Shown: positions 55,726 to 64,000 of the stretch, one piece after another
Numbering within the stretch: position 1 is the first letter of the stretch
Layout: each line of letters starts with the position of its first letter
Assembly: GCA_009763385.1 (NCBI GenBank)
Contig: CM019831.1
Location: 16,828,080-16,892,079 of the forward strand
Source of the DNA: Coix lacryma-jobi var. lacryma-jobi
Taxonomy: Eukaryota > Streptophyta > Magnoliopsida > Poales > Poaceae
Direction of reading: 5' to 3'
DNA length: 64,000 nt
Translations under genes and position numbers: made by a program
Notes under the pieces: model-generated
Told to the model about the DNA's origin: nothing
Seen by the model: only the letters and a program-made list of their open reading frames with translations
The model's database searches: none

Positions 55726-56639
55726 AATCTTCCTCTCTGTAGTCTTTATTCGTCTTGTACCTACTTGCACCACAATTGGGACTGCTATCCAAGTCCTTAT
55801 AATCAGCACCTCGATATAGAATACAATGATTTCTACACGCGTGGATCTTCTCAACACCCATCGTCAGTGGACTGATTAGCTTCTTGGCATAGTACGTGTT
55901 AGCAGGCACTTTGTTCTCCTTAGGAAGCATGTCTGCGACAATACTCAAGAACGCATCGAAGTCGACATCAGAAAGACCATACCTAGCTTTGCACACCAAC
56001 AACTTTAGCACAGACCGCAGCGTCGTGAACTCTTTGGTGCAACCCTTAGACTCATCGTACAAAGGCTCTTTTGCTGCCTTCATCAAGGCCTCCATACCTT
56101 TCATGAAGAACATTGATGGATCTTTCGCATGACGACGCAACATTGCCTCTAGGAATTCTGCATCTTCCGCAGCCATATTATTTGGCAGGATATTAGTTCT
56201 GACATCTTCATTTCCTACAGCGAAACCATGATCTCCAACATTTGGCACAACATGTTCGGCGTCTGGACCATCGGCGTCAGGTTGTGGTGTCTCCTGTACA
56301 AACTGAAACCCGCCAACAAGCATATCTAGATCATCGATGTCGATGTTCGTAGGGTTTCCAGTTGTATAAGGCACAGAGCTACCCTCTCCATACTTTTCCC
56401 AAATCAAGTAATCCTTCATAAATCCTCGGCGGACCAGATGAGAAAGGATTTGTTGAGTGTCATCAAATACAACAACATTTCTGCAGTCCATGCATGGACA
56501 ATGTATGTGCGTCTTCTTTGTTCTCCTTGCATGGTTCTTAGCGGCATCAATAAGCCTATGGACCTCGGGTATGTATGATGGATCTAGTCTTGATAACTTG
56601 TACATCCAAAAGGACCTCTCCATCATTATCTGTAAAAAT

Positions 56640-57393
56640 CATGACAATGTGGACCTCGGGTATTGTAATCAATGCAAAACAAGTAATCATATATATATAT
56701 CTAGAGATATTTAATAGCACCTTTTGATGTGAGGTAGGGTATAGGTATGGTTTATTAGCTAGGGTATAGGATTTATGTGAGGTTTTAGCTAGGGTTTAGG
56801 TAGGGATTAAATTAAAAAACCTAAGTAGCATAATTAAAAAACCTAAGTAGCATAATTAAAAAACCTAAGTTGCATAATTAAAAAACCTAAGTAGCATAAT
56901 TAAAATAGATACATGTGGATAAAATAAATTGAGAAATAAAGAGAGAGAGTAAGGGAAAAAACCTAATGAGCGTAATTAAAAAATAACAAAAAAACCTACA
57001 TTTCTCTCTCTACATAAATGCCCAAGAACACACCATTGATGGAATATATATCTTGCATAAACTAGGTAAATTGAGAGGCAAACATGAAAAGGGAGAGAGT
57101 AGAGACATTATGTAAACATCTTAAGCAACCTCATTAGAAGAAATAAAGACAAGAAGCTAGGTTGTCTTCTCTCTAACTCATGGTGAAACCCTATATCCAA
57201 AAAGTAGCTCAAATTAAGCAAGAATGAACAAAATGATGCTATAGGCACATAAACTAACCTTTCTTAGCAACCTCCTTCCAAAAAATCAAGATCAAAACCT
57301 CTCCCCTTATATTTTGAGAGATCTGGACCTCCAAAATGCCCTCCAATGGAAGGTGGCTGCGATGAACAGTTCTGCTCGGGGAGGAAGGAGGGG
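56640..57393. other. 5' leader of the CACTA-C transposase gene
   Basis: Contains four copies of a 22-bp unit (aaaaaacctaagtagcataatt) at 56812-56900. The rest (56990-57390) is a diverged match to 6040-6447 and 39340-39731. Non-coding. Confidence 0.65.
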
Positions 57394-57401
57394 TATATAT
57401 A
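57394..57401 (-). promoter_or_regulatory. TATA box of the CACTA-C transposase gene
   Basis: TATATATA next to ccagaaac, at the same place as the TATAAATAC boxes of CACTA-A and CACTA-B. Confidence 0.6.
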
Positions 57402-57404
57402 CCA

Positions 57405-57825
57405 GAAACATCACTAGCGGTTGCCGTAAAAAACCGCCTGTGGAAATCTATTTCCACAGGCGGTTTACATAAGCCAACCGCCTGTGTAAATATGCCATTT
57501 CCACATTTCCACAGGCGGTTGGCTTATGACAACTGCCTGTGGAAATCTGTTTCCACAGGCGGTTTGCTTAAGCCAACTGCCTGTGGATTTCCACAGGCGG
57601 TTTGCTTAAGCCAACTGCCTGTGGAAATCTGTTTCCACAAGCCAACCGCCTGTGGAGACACATTTACACAGGCGGTTGTCTTATGTGAACCGCATGTGGA
57701 AATAGATTTCCACAGGCGGTTTGTAAGTCGTGACCCATCCATTTCTTTACACAGCCGGCCCTAAAGTGAAACCGCCTGTAAAAAAAAAAAGAGGACCGCC
57801 GGCTTAGAGCTCTTTTCTACTAGTG
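57405..57825. repeat. right subterminal repeats and terminus of CACTA-C
   Basis: More than ten copies of tttccacaggcggtt and aaccgcctgtggaaa, mostly in inverted pairs separated by short spacers (tgcttaagccaa). Ends ttctactagtg. Denser than the matching end of CACTA-B. Confidence 0.87.
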
Positions 57826-58711
57826 ATTGTGGACTGTCATATATTCTACTGTGAGAATGTACCACATCCTAGACATTTTCAAGCTCAGGTTTATAACTCA
57901 ATACAAATTGTGACTTATCAAAATTTCTAAGCATTCACTGTGACCTCAATTTATGCTCAGAAGTATAGAAACTACATCAGTTTCAGGCATTCAGCATAAC
58001 CTGTTCCTCCCAACTCACTGATATAGTTTCAAAATATGGACTGATGTAGTTCATCAATTATTTTCATTCTTCGATGCAACATACCTGCATCCATCCTCAA
58101 TTGTCTGGACCATGGTAGAGATTGGATTTGTTTATGTCTATTTTTGAGGTGGGTGGTATAATATTTGGTTATACAATATATATGACATAAAATTTATCTT
58201 GTTTTGTAGTTTACTGTGATGCTCATTAGCACGGACACACTACTAGCAGCAATGGACTTTTCCACGAATGCCTCACGAGGACATAGGACCATCTGTGTCT
58301 CCTCTCTGTTAAAAAAAACGATTGCTATCTCCTACTGACCTACTCTCCTCTGTCAATCAAGAGCCAAATCCTGTGGCACGTTCGATTGGGTGTGGACAGT
58401 GGAGGGTGATGATCGATGAAGACGGATCTCGTGATAAGCTTAAATTGAGACCACTTTCCATTCAGATTGTTAGGATTATGCATGTTTTGTAGGAATTGAT
58501 GCGTCCACTCTGGTAAATCTCGCTAGTTGTTTCGGTCGATGGTACCACCATACATGCATGCAACTAGTGACAAAACATCTCGCCACATGCATAGTTTATG
58601 TGACAATTTATTATGAACAAACAAAACACAAACATAAGTGTATATTATCCATGGTTCTTATTAGGATAGAGGAGCAGATAATAAACAGTACAAATAAAAT
58701 GCGAGCGCTTT
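57826..58711. other. downstream region of kinase-MSP gene copy 2
   Basis: Close match to 6976-7866 of unit 1. Begins with the ATT duplication of CACTA-C. Contains the 3' flank of the MSP exon. No other gene seen. Confidence 0.65.
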
Positions 58712-59141
58712 CTACGAGTTGCTGGAGGTGGAGGCGGGGGCAGTGCGCGCCACGTAAACAATCGGCAGCGTCGCCTCTTCTACCGCCTCGCCCATCATAT
58801 TTTCGACGCCTTCCACGAGGTCGTCGTCGACGACCGTGGCACTGCCCTCACGGCGGCCGATCACCCTCGCGCTCTGGACCACGAACAAGTCGTCGCACCG
58901 CATGTTGGCCGGCGGGATCCGTTGGGTCCGCAGCGTCGTCGCGACGACGTATAGCTTGGACCATGACGCCCCTGTCCGGTACGGTGCGGTACCTGGACTG
59001 GTTCGCCAGCGCGATGAACGCGACGAAGTCAGCCGACCGGTTCGTCAGCTGCAGCACGCAGGATACATCCCTGTCCAACTCGAACGGGAACCGCAGCTCC
59101 AGGGGGTCGATCGCAAGACGCTCCAATTTGCACTCGGAGTT
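58712..59141 (-). pseudogene. MSP/VAP-domain exon of kinase-MSP gene, copy 2
   Basis: Opens after the splice acceptor ttgcag with NSECKLERLAIDPLELRFPF and ELDRDVSCVLQLTNRSADFV. An 8-bp deletion relative to copy 1 (near 58965) shifts the frame after VPDRGVM; the true frame then resumes as MRCDDLFVVQSARVIGRREG and ends VARTAPASTSSNS with a TAG at 58712-58714. That natural-looking C-terminus is lost in copy 1, so each copy keeps a different intact part. The kinase exon end (60264) is only 1122 bp upstream on the same strand, which is the main evidence that kinase and MSP belong to one gene. Confidence 0.8.
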
Positions 59142-59262
59142 CTGCAACATGAACAAACAGAGATTCTCTGATGCTTCCACCAGTTCCAGCTATCTACCGC
59201 TTAATTCGAAGAATGCCTTGAGAAATAGTATGTTAAGCAATTGGTTACTAAGGGGGTGTTTG

Positions 59263-59604
59263 GGACTGCTCCACAAACTCCACCGTGGACCAGCTCCACA
59301 ATAAACCTGGAGTTCGTGGAGTACCCCTTTAGGTGCTCTCATAACTCCACCTTTTTCTTATGGAGCGGGAGCAGCATGGAGCTAGACCTGTTTAGCAAAA
59401 AAAAACGTGGAGCGGAGCTGAAAAACATGAAGCGGAGCAGGGACTGCTCTGCTCCACGTTTTTCAGCTCTGCTCCACTTTTTTTAGCCAAATGGTTTGAA
59501 CTCTACACACGCATACGCTGTTCGAGAAAAAAAGTAGACACAAACTCCAGTTTTTTTGTGAAGCTGCTCCACGGTAGAGTTCATAGAGCAGTCCCAAACA
59601 CCCC
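59263..59604. repeat. MITE in the kinase-MSP intron, uninterrupted copy (342 bp)
   Basis: Inverted ends GGGGTGTTTGGGACTGCTC and its complement, with further internal self-complementarity (gctccacgttttt). Shared with unit 1, where the Sirevirus splits it. No clear target duplication is visible, so the superfamily (hAT or PIF/Harbinger) is open. Confidence 0.75.
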
Positions 59605-60263
59605 AGAAAATTACCACAAACAAGAAGATAAGAAATTTTTTAATATGAGAGTAATTTAGTACATACGCTATGCAGAAATGAAATTTCAACTGAACAGACG
59701 CCAAACACACATACACATAGAAATGCGATACAATTGGTGAAAAAATTGAATAAGGTGAAGGTATGTTGAGTAGCTGTAACTAAAGCTTATCACAACAGGA
59801 CAAAGAAAATAAAGTGTTTATGGAAATTGTGTTAGAATATGTGCACAAGATAGAGAGATAATTTCAAGTAAAATATGTTTAACGCCAACGATTATTCCAT
59901 GCGAAGTGGACTACTATGAATTGGGGTGAAAATGTATTATCTAGAGCAATTGGAAGCAACAGTCTATCACCATTGGATATGGATAAGAAAGTACGTACAT
60001 GATTATTATGTTAGCATACATGCAAATGAGAGAAAACAAAGGTGAACGATTTTGATTAGTCGTTGACCCTAAATTGTATAAATAAGTCTCTAATATTCAT
60101 ATCTTTTAAGTTACTAGCCCGTACCAGCAGCATATAATTGCAGGATGACAAGATATGTATATACAACAACTAGTGAGGAATACAAATTATATATAAGAGC
60201 ATTTTGCTTCTGGTTATTATATGAACCATGTAGTGTACGTGGTCGTGAATATGACGATAGTAC

Positions 60264-61553
60264 CTGTCCTGTAAGTGATTTCCTCACAGTTTCAATCTCG
60301 TTCAGTTTATCAACAATCTCCCTTATAGTAGGCCTATTCTCTCGGTCCGCCTCCACAGACCTTAAGGCTATTTCAATGCACGTCTCTACTTCTAGGATAT
60401 CTGCCTTTTGCATGATCAATCTATAACTTGAAGTCCCCTGCAACCTTTTCTTCCAGTTCTCTTTTACCTTTGAAAGTAAAATCATAAAGAAGAAAGGTGA
60501 AATAGAAATGAAGGATCCTTGCTTCATCATGAATGTGAAAAGGCATATAAATAATCTTACATCCTCGATAAATCGTTCGGGAGACACTTCATGTCTTTTG
60601 GAATGGCCCGAAGGTCCTGCAATTATCTGTAAGATTATAACGCCCAAACTGAATACATCATACTTCTTTGAGATATGCCGTTTCTCAATGTATTCCGGAG
60701 GCATGTACCCTCTACATGATTTTAAACAATAGTTAGAAAGGGATAAAATAAATTAGCAAAAGATCACGAGGGTACCAACTTACAATGTTCCTATGAAGGT
60801 TTTTGCGGTATAAGTTTTAGTATTACCAAAGAGCTTCGACAAGCCAAAATCAGCAATTTTGGGCACGAAGTTCTCATCAAGTAATATATTAGCGGGTTTC
60901 AAGTCCAAATGTTGCATAGGATCTTTTGAGCCGTTATGAAGATAATCCAAACCTTCGCATATCCCCTTAATTATTTTGTAACGTATATGCCAATCAAGTC
61001 CACATGATTCATCTGTAGAGAAGTAAACAAAATGCATTGACGTTATCCATTTGATGAAGCTTCGATCTTGATAGCAATCTCTGCCCTGTAAATGTACAAG
61101 TGAAATATTTAAAATAGATTGAGCAGCATGGATGTCATACCCGAAAGATGCTTGTCAAGGCTTCCACGCTTAAAATATTCAAAGCAGAGGGCTCTATGTT
61201 CAATTCTAGCAAAAACATATTCTCCTTTGTCGTCCTTGACATGACGGTGTCGTATTTCAAAGCAATTGGCAATTAACCTTATGATGGCTCTGTTCGGCAG
61301 GACTTATGAACCGGCTGATAAGCTGATACGACTGATTTGTTGTGAGAGAAAATACTGTTCCACGACTGATTTATATTATATGGATTAAAGCCGACTTCTA
61401 GCTCAAGCGAACAGAGCCGATATTCTTATGGTGGACCTTCATAAGGTTGTTAAATTCTTTCTTAAATTGCATACATCGTCAAGTCCCACCATTTGATGAA
61501 GCTTCTTGATAGCAATCTCTGCCGCCCCGTTATCCAGTACACCCTGTTGAAAC
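60264..61553 (-). pseudogene. kinase-domain exons of kinase-MSP gene, copy 2
   Basis: Exons 61553-61141, 61012-60784, 60711-60561 and 60467-60264, with the same borders as copy 1. The catalytic loop is QHLDLKPANILLDENF (HLD, non-RD) with ADFGLSKLFG, then GYMPPEYIEKRHISKKYDVF and ENRPTIREIVDKLNEIETV. A 133-bp MITE interrupts the first of these exons at 61286-61418, in the middle of the N-lobe (after the KNIIRLIA region). The same frame break after GLDDVC as in copy 1 shows that it was inherited from before the duplication. No glycine-loop exon is found. The family would be plant receptor-like or cytoplasmic kinases; no transmembrane segment is present here. Confidence 0.82.
61286..61418. repeat. 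133-bp MITE-like insertion in a kinase exon
   Basis: Ends GGCTCTGTTCG and CGAACAGAGCC, with GAT before (61283-61285) and after (61419-61421). Unit 1 has the uninterrupted atgatattcttatgg at the same place (near 24763). Short inverted ends with a 3-bp duplication fit a small PIF/Harbinger- or CACTA-derived MITE; the class is uncertain. Confidence 0.78.
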
Positions 61554-62332
61554 GCATTTGTTAATCTATGCTCCCTCTGTCCTATAATGATAAGCGTATT
61601 TTGTTAAGGAAAATGTCAACTTTTACAAACTTTGATCAACACTGCAGCAGTTGTCTCAAATCACCGGCTTGGATATATTAAAAAAATAAAGGCAAGGGAT
61701 TATTCATTGGAACTTGTGCGAGACCAGCGACGAAACACTCACTAGCGCTTTGTTTTTTCTAGCCTTCTCTCTCCAGCACGTCAAATCTCATATACAATCA
61801 GCAACCAAATCGCTAGCTTAAATCGACTTGTTAGGGACACGCTGATGTCGTGTTACCAACGGGTCAACTACTAATAATTTAAAGTCAACCATGATAGATC
61901 ATAAATTAGAACCGCAACCTCCTATGTTCGACGGAGTCTGACAGAGCCTAGCTATCTAGACAACTATCGGTGTGAGGTGACGACCGCAGCTGCTTCGCAT
62001 GCAAGCAAGCAAAAGAGGCCGCCGCGCCGACAACACGCAGACGACGTTTGCTTGATAAACACCCGTGTACGACATGGGGCAATCTGGACAGGGTCCAAAA
62101 CGTTCCTAATAGGCTGAGAAGAAAGAGATGGGGACCCACCCCACAACAAGTTGTGAGCATGACTCGGCACCGCAGAATTGCTAGCAACGTACCGGCGGGG
62201 GGAAGGGGGAAGACTAGGCAGCAGCGGTACAAAGTTTGGGTTCATAATTCTTGTGATCCAAATAATAATTTGTTTTAACTCTTTGGTACATCAATTTTGC
62301 TATGGAATGGCGGTAATTGATGTATCAAAATT
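61554..62332. other. DNA between kinase exon side and LINE, unit 2
   Basis: Matches 24891-25954 of unit 1 without the Stowaway-like MITE. A fragment resembling a MITE end (ctccctctgtcctataatga) lies near 61570 and in unit 1 near 24920. No first exon of the kinase is recognised. Confidence 0.5.
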
Positions 62333-63711
62333 ATCTTGTGCGAGGTCCTGCCGCCTGTGTTTCCCCCCGACACCTAATCCGTATCCCTGGACTTCCACCT
62401 GCCGCCACCGCCGGTGGCGCCGGCCAGCGCCCGCCATCACCTCGCCTCCCTTCACCAGATCTGCCGCTCCTACCTCCCCTCCCCTTCCTTTCCGGGCGTA
62501 CGTGGGCGCAGGCGCCGTGCCTCCGCCGCCAGCTTCATCGGCTGCGCCGATGTCCTCCCCAGCGCCAGCGGCTGCCTCCCCCTCGCCTCCCCACGCCGGA
62601 TCCACACCCCTCCCATCCCTCTTTAGGCGCTCGCAAGCCAGGTGCTGCATCTTCGCCACCTCCAGCCGTGGCCTCACCTCTGGCGGTGCTGATCGGAGCT
62701 GGATGTCCGCCTAAGCCACGCTTGCCGCCCAAGCACGCGGTGGAGGCCAGATCCCGTGCAGGCAGGCCCCGGGCGACCGGATCCGCGTCCAACAACGGTG
62801 GGGAGGCCACCGCACGACAGCAACCGCTGGCGTCGCGGCCTGTGTCCTTGCCGGTGACCCAAAAGGCGGTTCCGAGCTCGTCCGTCCTCCCACGCACAGG
62901 ACACAGTGCTGAGATGTGCGACGAGCGGCCTTCGTCACCATCTTCCATGTCTCCGCGCCGTAGCCAAGAGGTTGCCAGCGCCCCTACTTCGCCCGCCCTC
63001 TCCCAGGACGCGACTTCGTTCTTCCCGGGCAGCCCCATGGGAGGTCGCTCGAAGTGCCGTCGGTGGGCGAACGCTGACAACAAGGTGTCCGACGATGACC
63101 ACCTGGCCAGCTATGTGGACGTCGTCTGCTATATGCCGAAGACGATCATTGTGTCCTTGCCGCATTCCCAGACGATATCGGACCTAGGCAGAGCGAACTT
63201 GGGCCGACAGGGTCTTGGGCAAAGGTGGAGGAAGCGCAGTCGGCCGCGTCCACAGATGGTGCCTGCTCGGCCAGTGGATGGTCATATCCCTATTCGTCAG
63301 TGTCTCAGTCGCCACGGATGGGTCTCCGTCCCCAACACTGATGGGTGGCGGGAGATCCTCCCTCAGCAGGAGACGCGACTTGAGGCTCGTCGTGACACAA
63401 GGCAACCTCTGCAAATTCAGAACATACCCATAGAGCTTCATGGCAGATGCTTCAATTGCCTTTCCTACTCGCATCGAGTAGCGACTTGTCGGTTGCCACG
63501 ACGTTGCCTGCGTTGCCATGGCTTCCGCCACATCGCTAGGGACTGCAAGCAGCCCAGGCATCCCGAGACATCGGCGGCGAAGGGTGGCGACCGACTGCGG
63601 CATCCTGCTCATGAAGGCAACACGCGGGCCTTTCAGCACGTGCCCAATGACGGTCCACCGAGCTCGGATGGGGCCGCACAGGATGGCACTAGGGATGCCA
63701 GCGGCACCTGA
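62317..63711 (+). CDS. LINE ORF1 with paired CCHC zinc knuckles, copy 2 (open for 464 codons)
   Basis: A single open frame from 62317 to the stop at 63709-63711. The first ATG lies in the target duplication, so the true start is probably one of the internal ATGs or was lost. The N-terminal 200 residues are proline/serine/arginine-rich. The middle has SYVDVVCYMPKTIIVS and VPNTDGWREILPQQE. The two knuckles are CFNCLSYSHRVATC (63448-63489) and CLRCHGFRHIARDC (63505-63546), each C-x2-C-x4-H-x4-C. The C-terminal part of the protein family (SWTPAWVDP type, then RSKR type) continues in other frames after 63711, so this frame is also truncated, in spite of its length. ORF1 knuckle proteins bind nucleic acid. 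Confidence 0.68.
   Translation: MMYQNYLVRGPAACVSPRHLIRIPGLPPAATAGGAGQRPPSPRLPSPDLPLLPPLPFLSGRTWAQAPCLRRQLHRLRRCPPQRQRLPPPRLPTPDPHPSHPSLGARKPGAASSPPPAVASPLAVLIGAGCPPKPRLPPKHAVEARSRAGRPRATGSASNNGGEATARQQPLASRPVSLPVTQKAVPSSSVLPRTGHSAEMCDERPSSPSSMSPRRSQEVASAPTSPALSQDATSFFPGSPMGGRSKCRRWANADNKVSDDDHLASYVDVVCYMPKTIIVSLPHSQTISDLGRANLGRQGLGQRWRKRSRPRPQMVPARPVDGHIPIRQCLSRHGWVSVPNTDGWREILPQQETRLEARRDTRQPLQIQNIPIELHGRCFNCLSYSHRVATCRLPRRCLRCHGFRHIARDCKQPRHPETSAAKGGDRLRHPAHEGNTRAFQHVPNDGPPSSDGAAQDGTRDASGT
62320..62332. repeat. target site duplication of the LINE, unit 2
   Basis: Single ATGTATCAAAATT before the LINE body. The right copy lies beyond the window end. Confidence 0.8.
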
Positions 63712-64000
63712 CGACGATGGTGGCGACACTGGAGTAAGCCGATGAGGGACGTCAGTCTAGCGTGCAGGCCAACTACGATGACAACGCTGCTGCAGCTCCT
63801 GCACGCTGCCTCCCCGCTACCGAGACAGAGTTGCTGGCATGGGAGCGGTGTGCGTACTCAGGGACTCCTGCGTGGGTCGACCCAATGTTGGAGGAGCTAG
63901 GCGCCTTGCTTGCCGCGAGCCCCCAGCAGGAGCTCTGACGCTTGGGTGCTCAACTGCTCCGGCAGCCGCCTCTCTAGAGGTGGACGCATTGCTGGTGGGT
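62333..64000 (+). mobile_element. LINE-type retroelement, copy 2 (cut by window end)
   Basis: Collinear with 25955-27620. Shares the same insertion point and the same 13-bp flank as copy 1, so it was duplicated together with the gene and did not insert twice. The remaining third and its tail lie beyond 64000. Confidence 0.8.

Larger units (their letters stand above)
51612..56626 (-). pseudogene. tnp2: TNP2-like CACTA transposase of CACTA-C (interrupted)
   Basis: The first frame, 56626-55658, is open for 322 codons: MMERSFWMYKLSRLDPSYIP, HCPCMDCRNVVVF and ARYGLSDVDFDAFLSIVADM, then KIHACRNHCILYRGADYKDL. A partial duplication follows at 55445-55725. Then 55661-54816 encodes the catalytic-domain half (MNPFAERSSKHSTWPVILTI; GPTQPGVDMEVFLEPLMEDM). 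An LTR element (53504-54821) splits the gene after LSKGHK. The rest resumes at 53483 (MDKYFDNNVELQ; ELDVRHAIDGMHVQKNVFES), a DUF4218-like domain at 52817-52380 (YLHEMWTYERFMSILNGYVS) and a DUF4216-like domain at 52370-51612 (DNYGVRVLDLSKVGYKDYLW). Apart from the insertion and duplication it has fewer lesions than the CACTA-B copy. The function is as for TNP2: end recognition and cutting. Confidence 0.88.
40263..57825 (-). mobile_element. CACTA-C: complete CACTA transposon with nested insertions (17.6 kb)
   Basis: Ends CACTAGTACAGACAC and CACTAGTAGAAAAGAG, with target duplication ATT at 40260-40262 and 57826-57828. Unit 1 preserves the empty site (taattgtggactg near 6974). It has the same gene order as CACTA-B but is clearly diverged from it over the 5' half of TNP2 and the leader. 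It is enlarged by a solo LTR (45947-48649), a 500-bp-unit tandem array, a small solo LTR and a collapsed LTR element. Both genes are broken. Confidence 0.93.

Noticed and set aside
1..64000. A bacterial- or phage-type defence or other novel system
   Set aside because: Introns, LTR retrotransposons, CACTA elements and MITEs show plant nuclear DNA; no operon-like or CRISPR-like organisation is present.

Overview
This is plant nuclear DNA, and the transposon families point to a grass (Poaceae). It carries a Sirevirus-type copia element, a long-LTR chromovirus, CACTA elements with TNP2 and Ulp1-like genes, Stowaway-type and other MITEs, and a LINE whose ORF1 has paired CCHC knuckles. A panicoid grass is plausible, but genus and species cannot be read from the sequence. 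There is no complete host gene, tRNA, rRNA or CRISPR array. Nearly everything is transposable elements around two decayed tandem copies of one host gene.

The host gene lies on the minus strand and has an unusual architecture: kinase-domain exons followed by an exon encoding a major sperm protein (MSP/VAP) domain. Copy 1 has its kinase at 23754-24890 and its MSP exon at 7803-8315. They are pushed 15 kb apart by insertions in the last intron. Copy 2 has its kinase at 60264-61553 and MSP at 58712-59141, with an intron of only about 1.1 kb. Both copies lack the glycine-loop exon and carry frameshifts or insertions, so both are called pseudogenes.

Layout from left to right: 1-4801 is the 3' end of a Tekay/Del-like gypsy element with a 3-kb LTR, inserted in CACTA-A (4802-6712). 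Next, 6713-28393 is unit 1 (MSP exon, split MITE, Sirevirus 8578-21930, MULE-like hairpin 22368-23324, kinase exons, Stowaway-like MITE 25221-25479, LINE 25955-28380). Then 28394-29477 is a spacer ending in an intron relic, and 29478-39995 is CACTA-B. Finally 39996-64000 is unit 2, interrupted by CACTA-C (40263-57825) and ending inside the second copy of the LINE. CACTA-C itself holds a 2.7-kb solo LTR, a 456-bp solo LTR, a collapsed LTR element and an array of about 500-bp tandem repeats.

CACTA-A and CACTA-B sit at the same nucleotide in the same flank, so that insertion predates the tandem duplication, as do the LINE and the older MITE. The Sirevirus (5-bp TSD GACCT), the MULE-like hairpin (9-bp TSD GTTAGAATA), the Stowaway-like MITE (TA), CACTA-C (ATT) and a 133-bp MITE in a kinase exon are each in one copy only. 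The other copy supplies the empty site. The window therefore carries its own relative chronology of insertions.

The least ordinary structure is in the CACTA elements. Both genes, TNP2 and a second Transposase_24-like/DUF8039-like/Ulp1-like gene, read on the minus strand. Each has its own TATA-like box next to a cluster of the short inverted motif (AACCGCCTGTGGAAA and its complement) that otherwise marks the element ends. All homology calls are from reading motifs; no database search was run.
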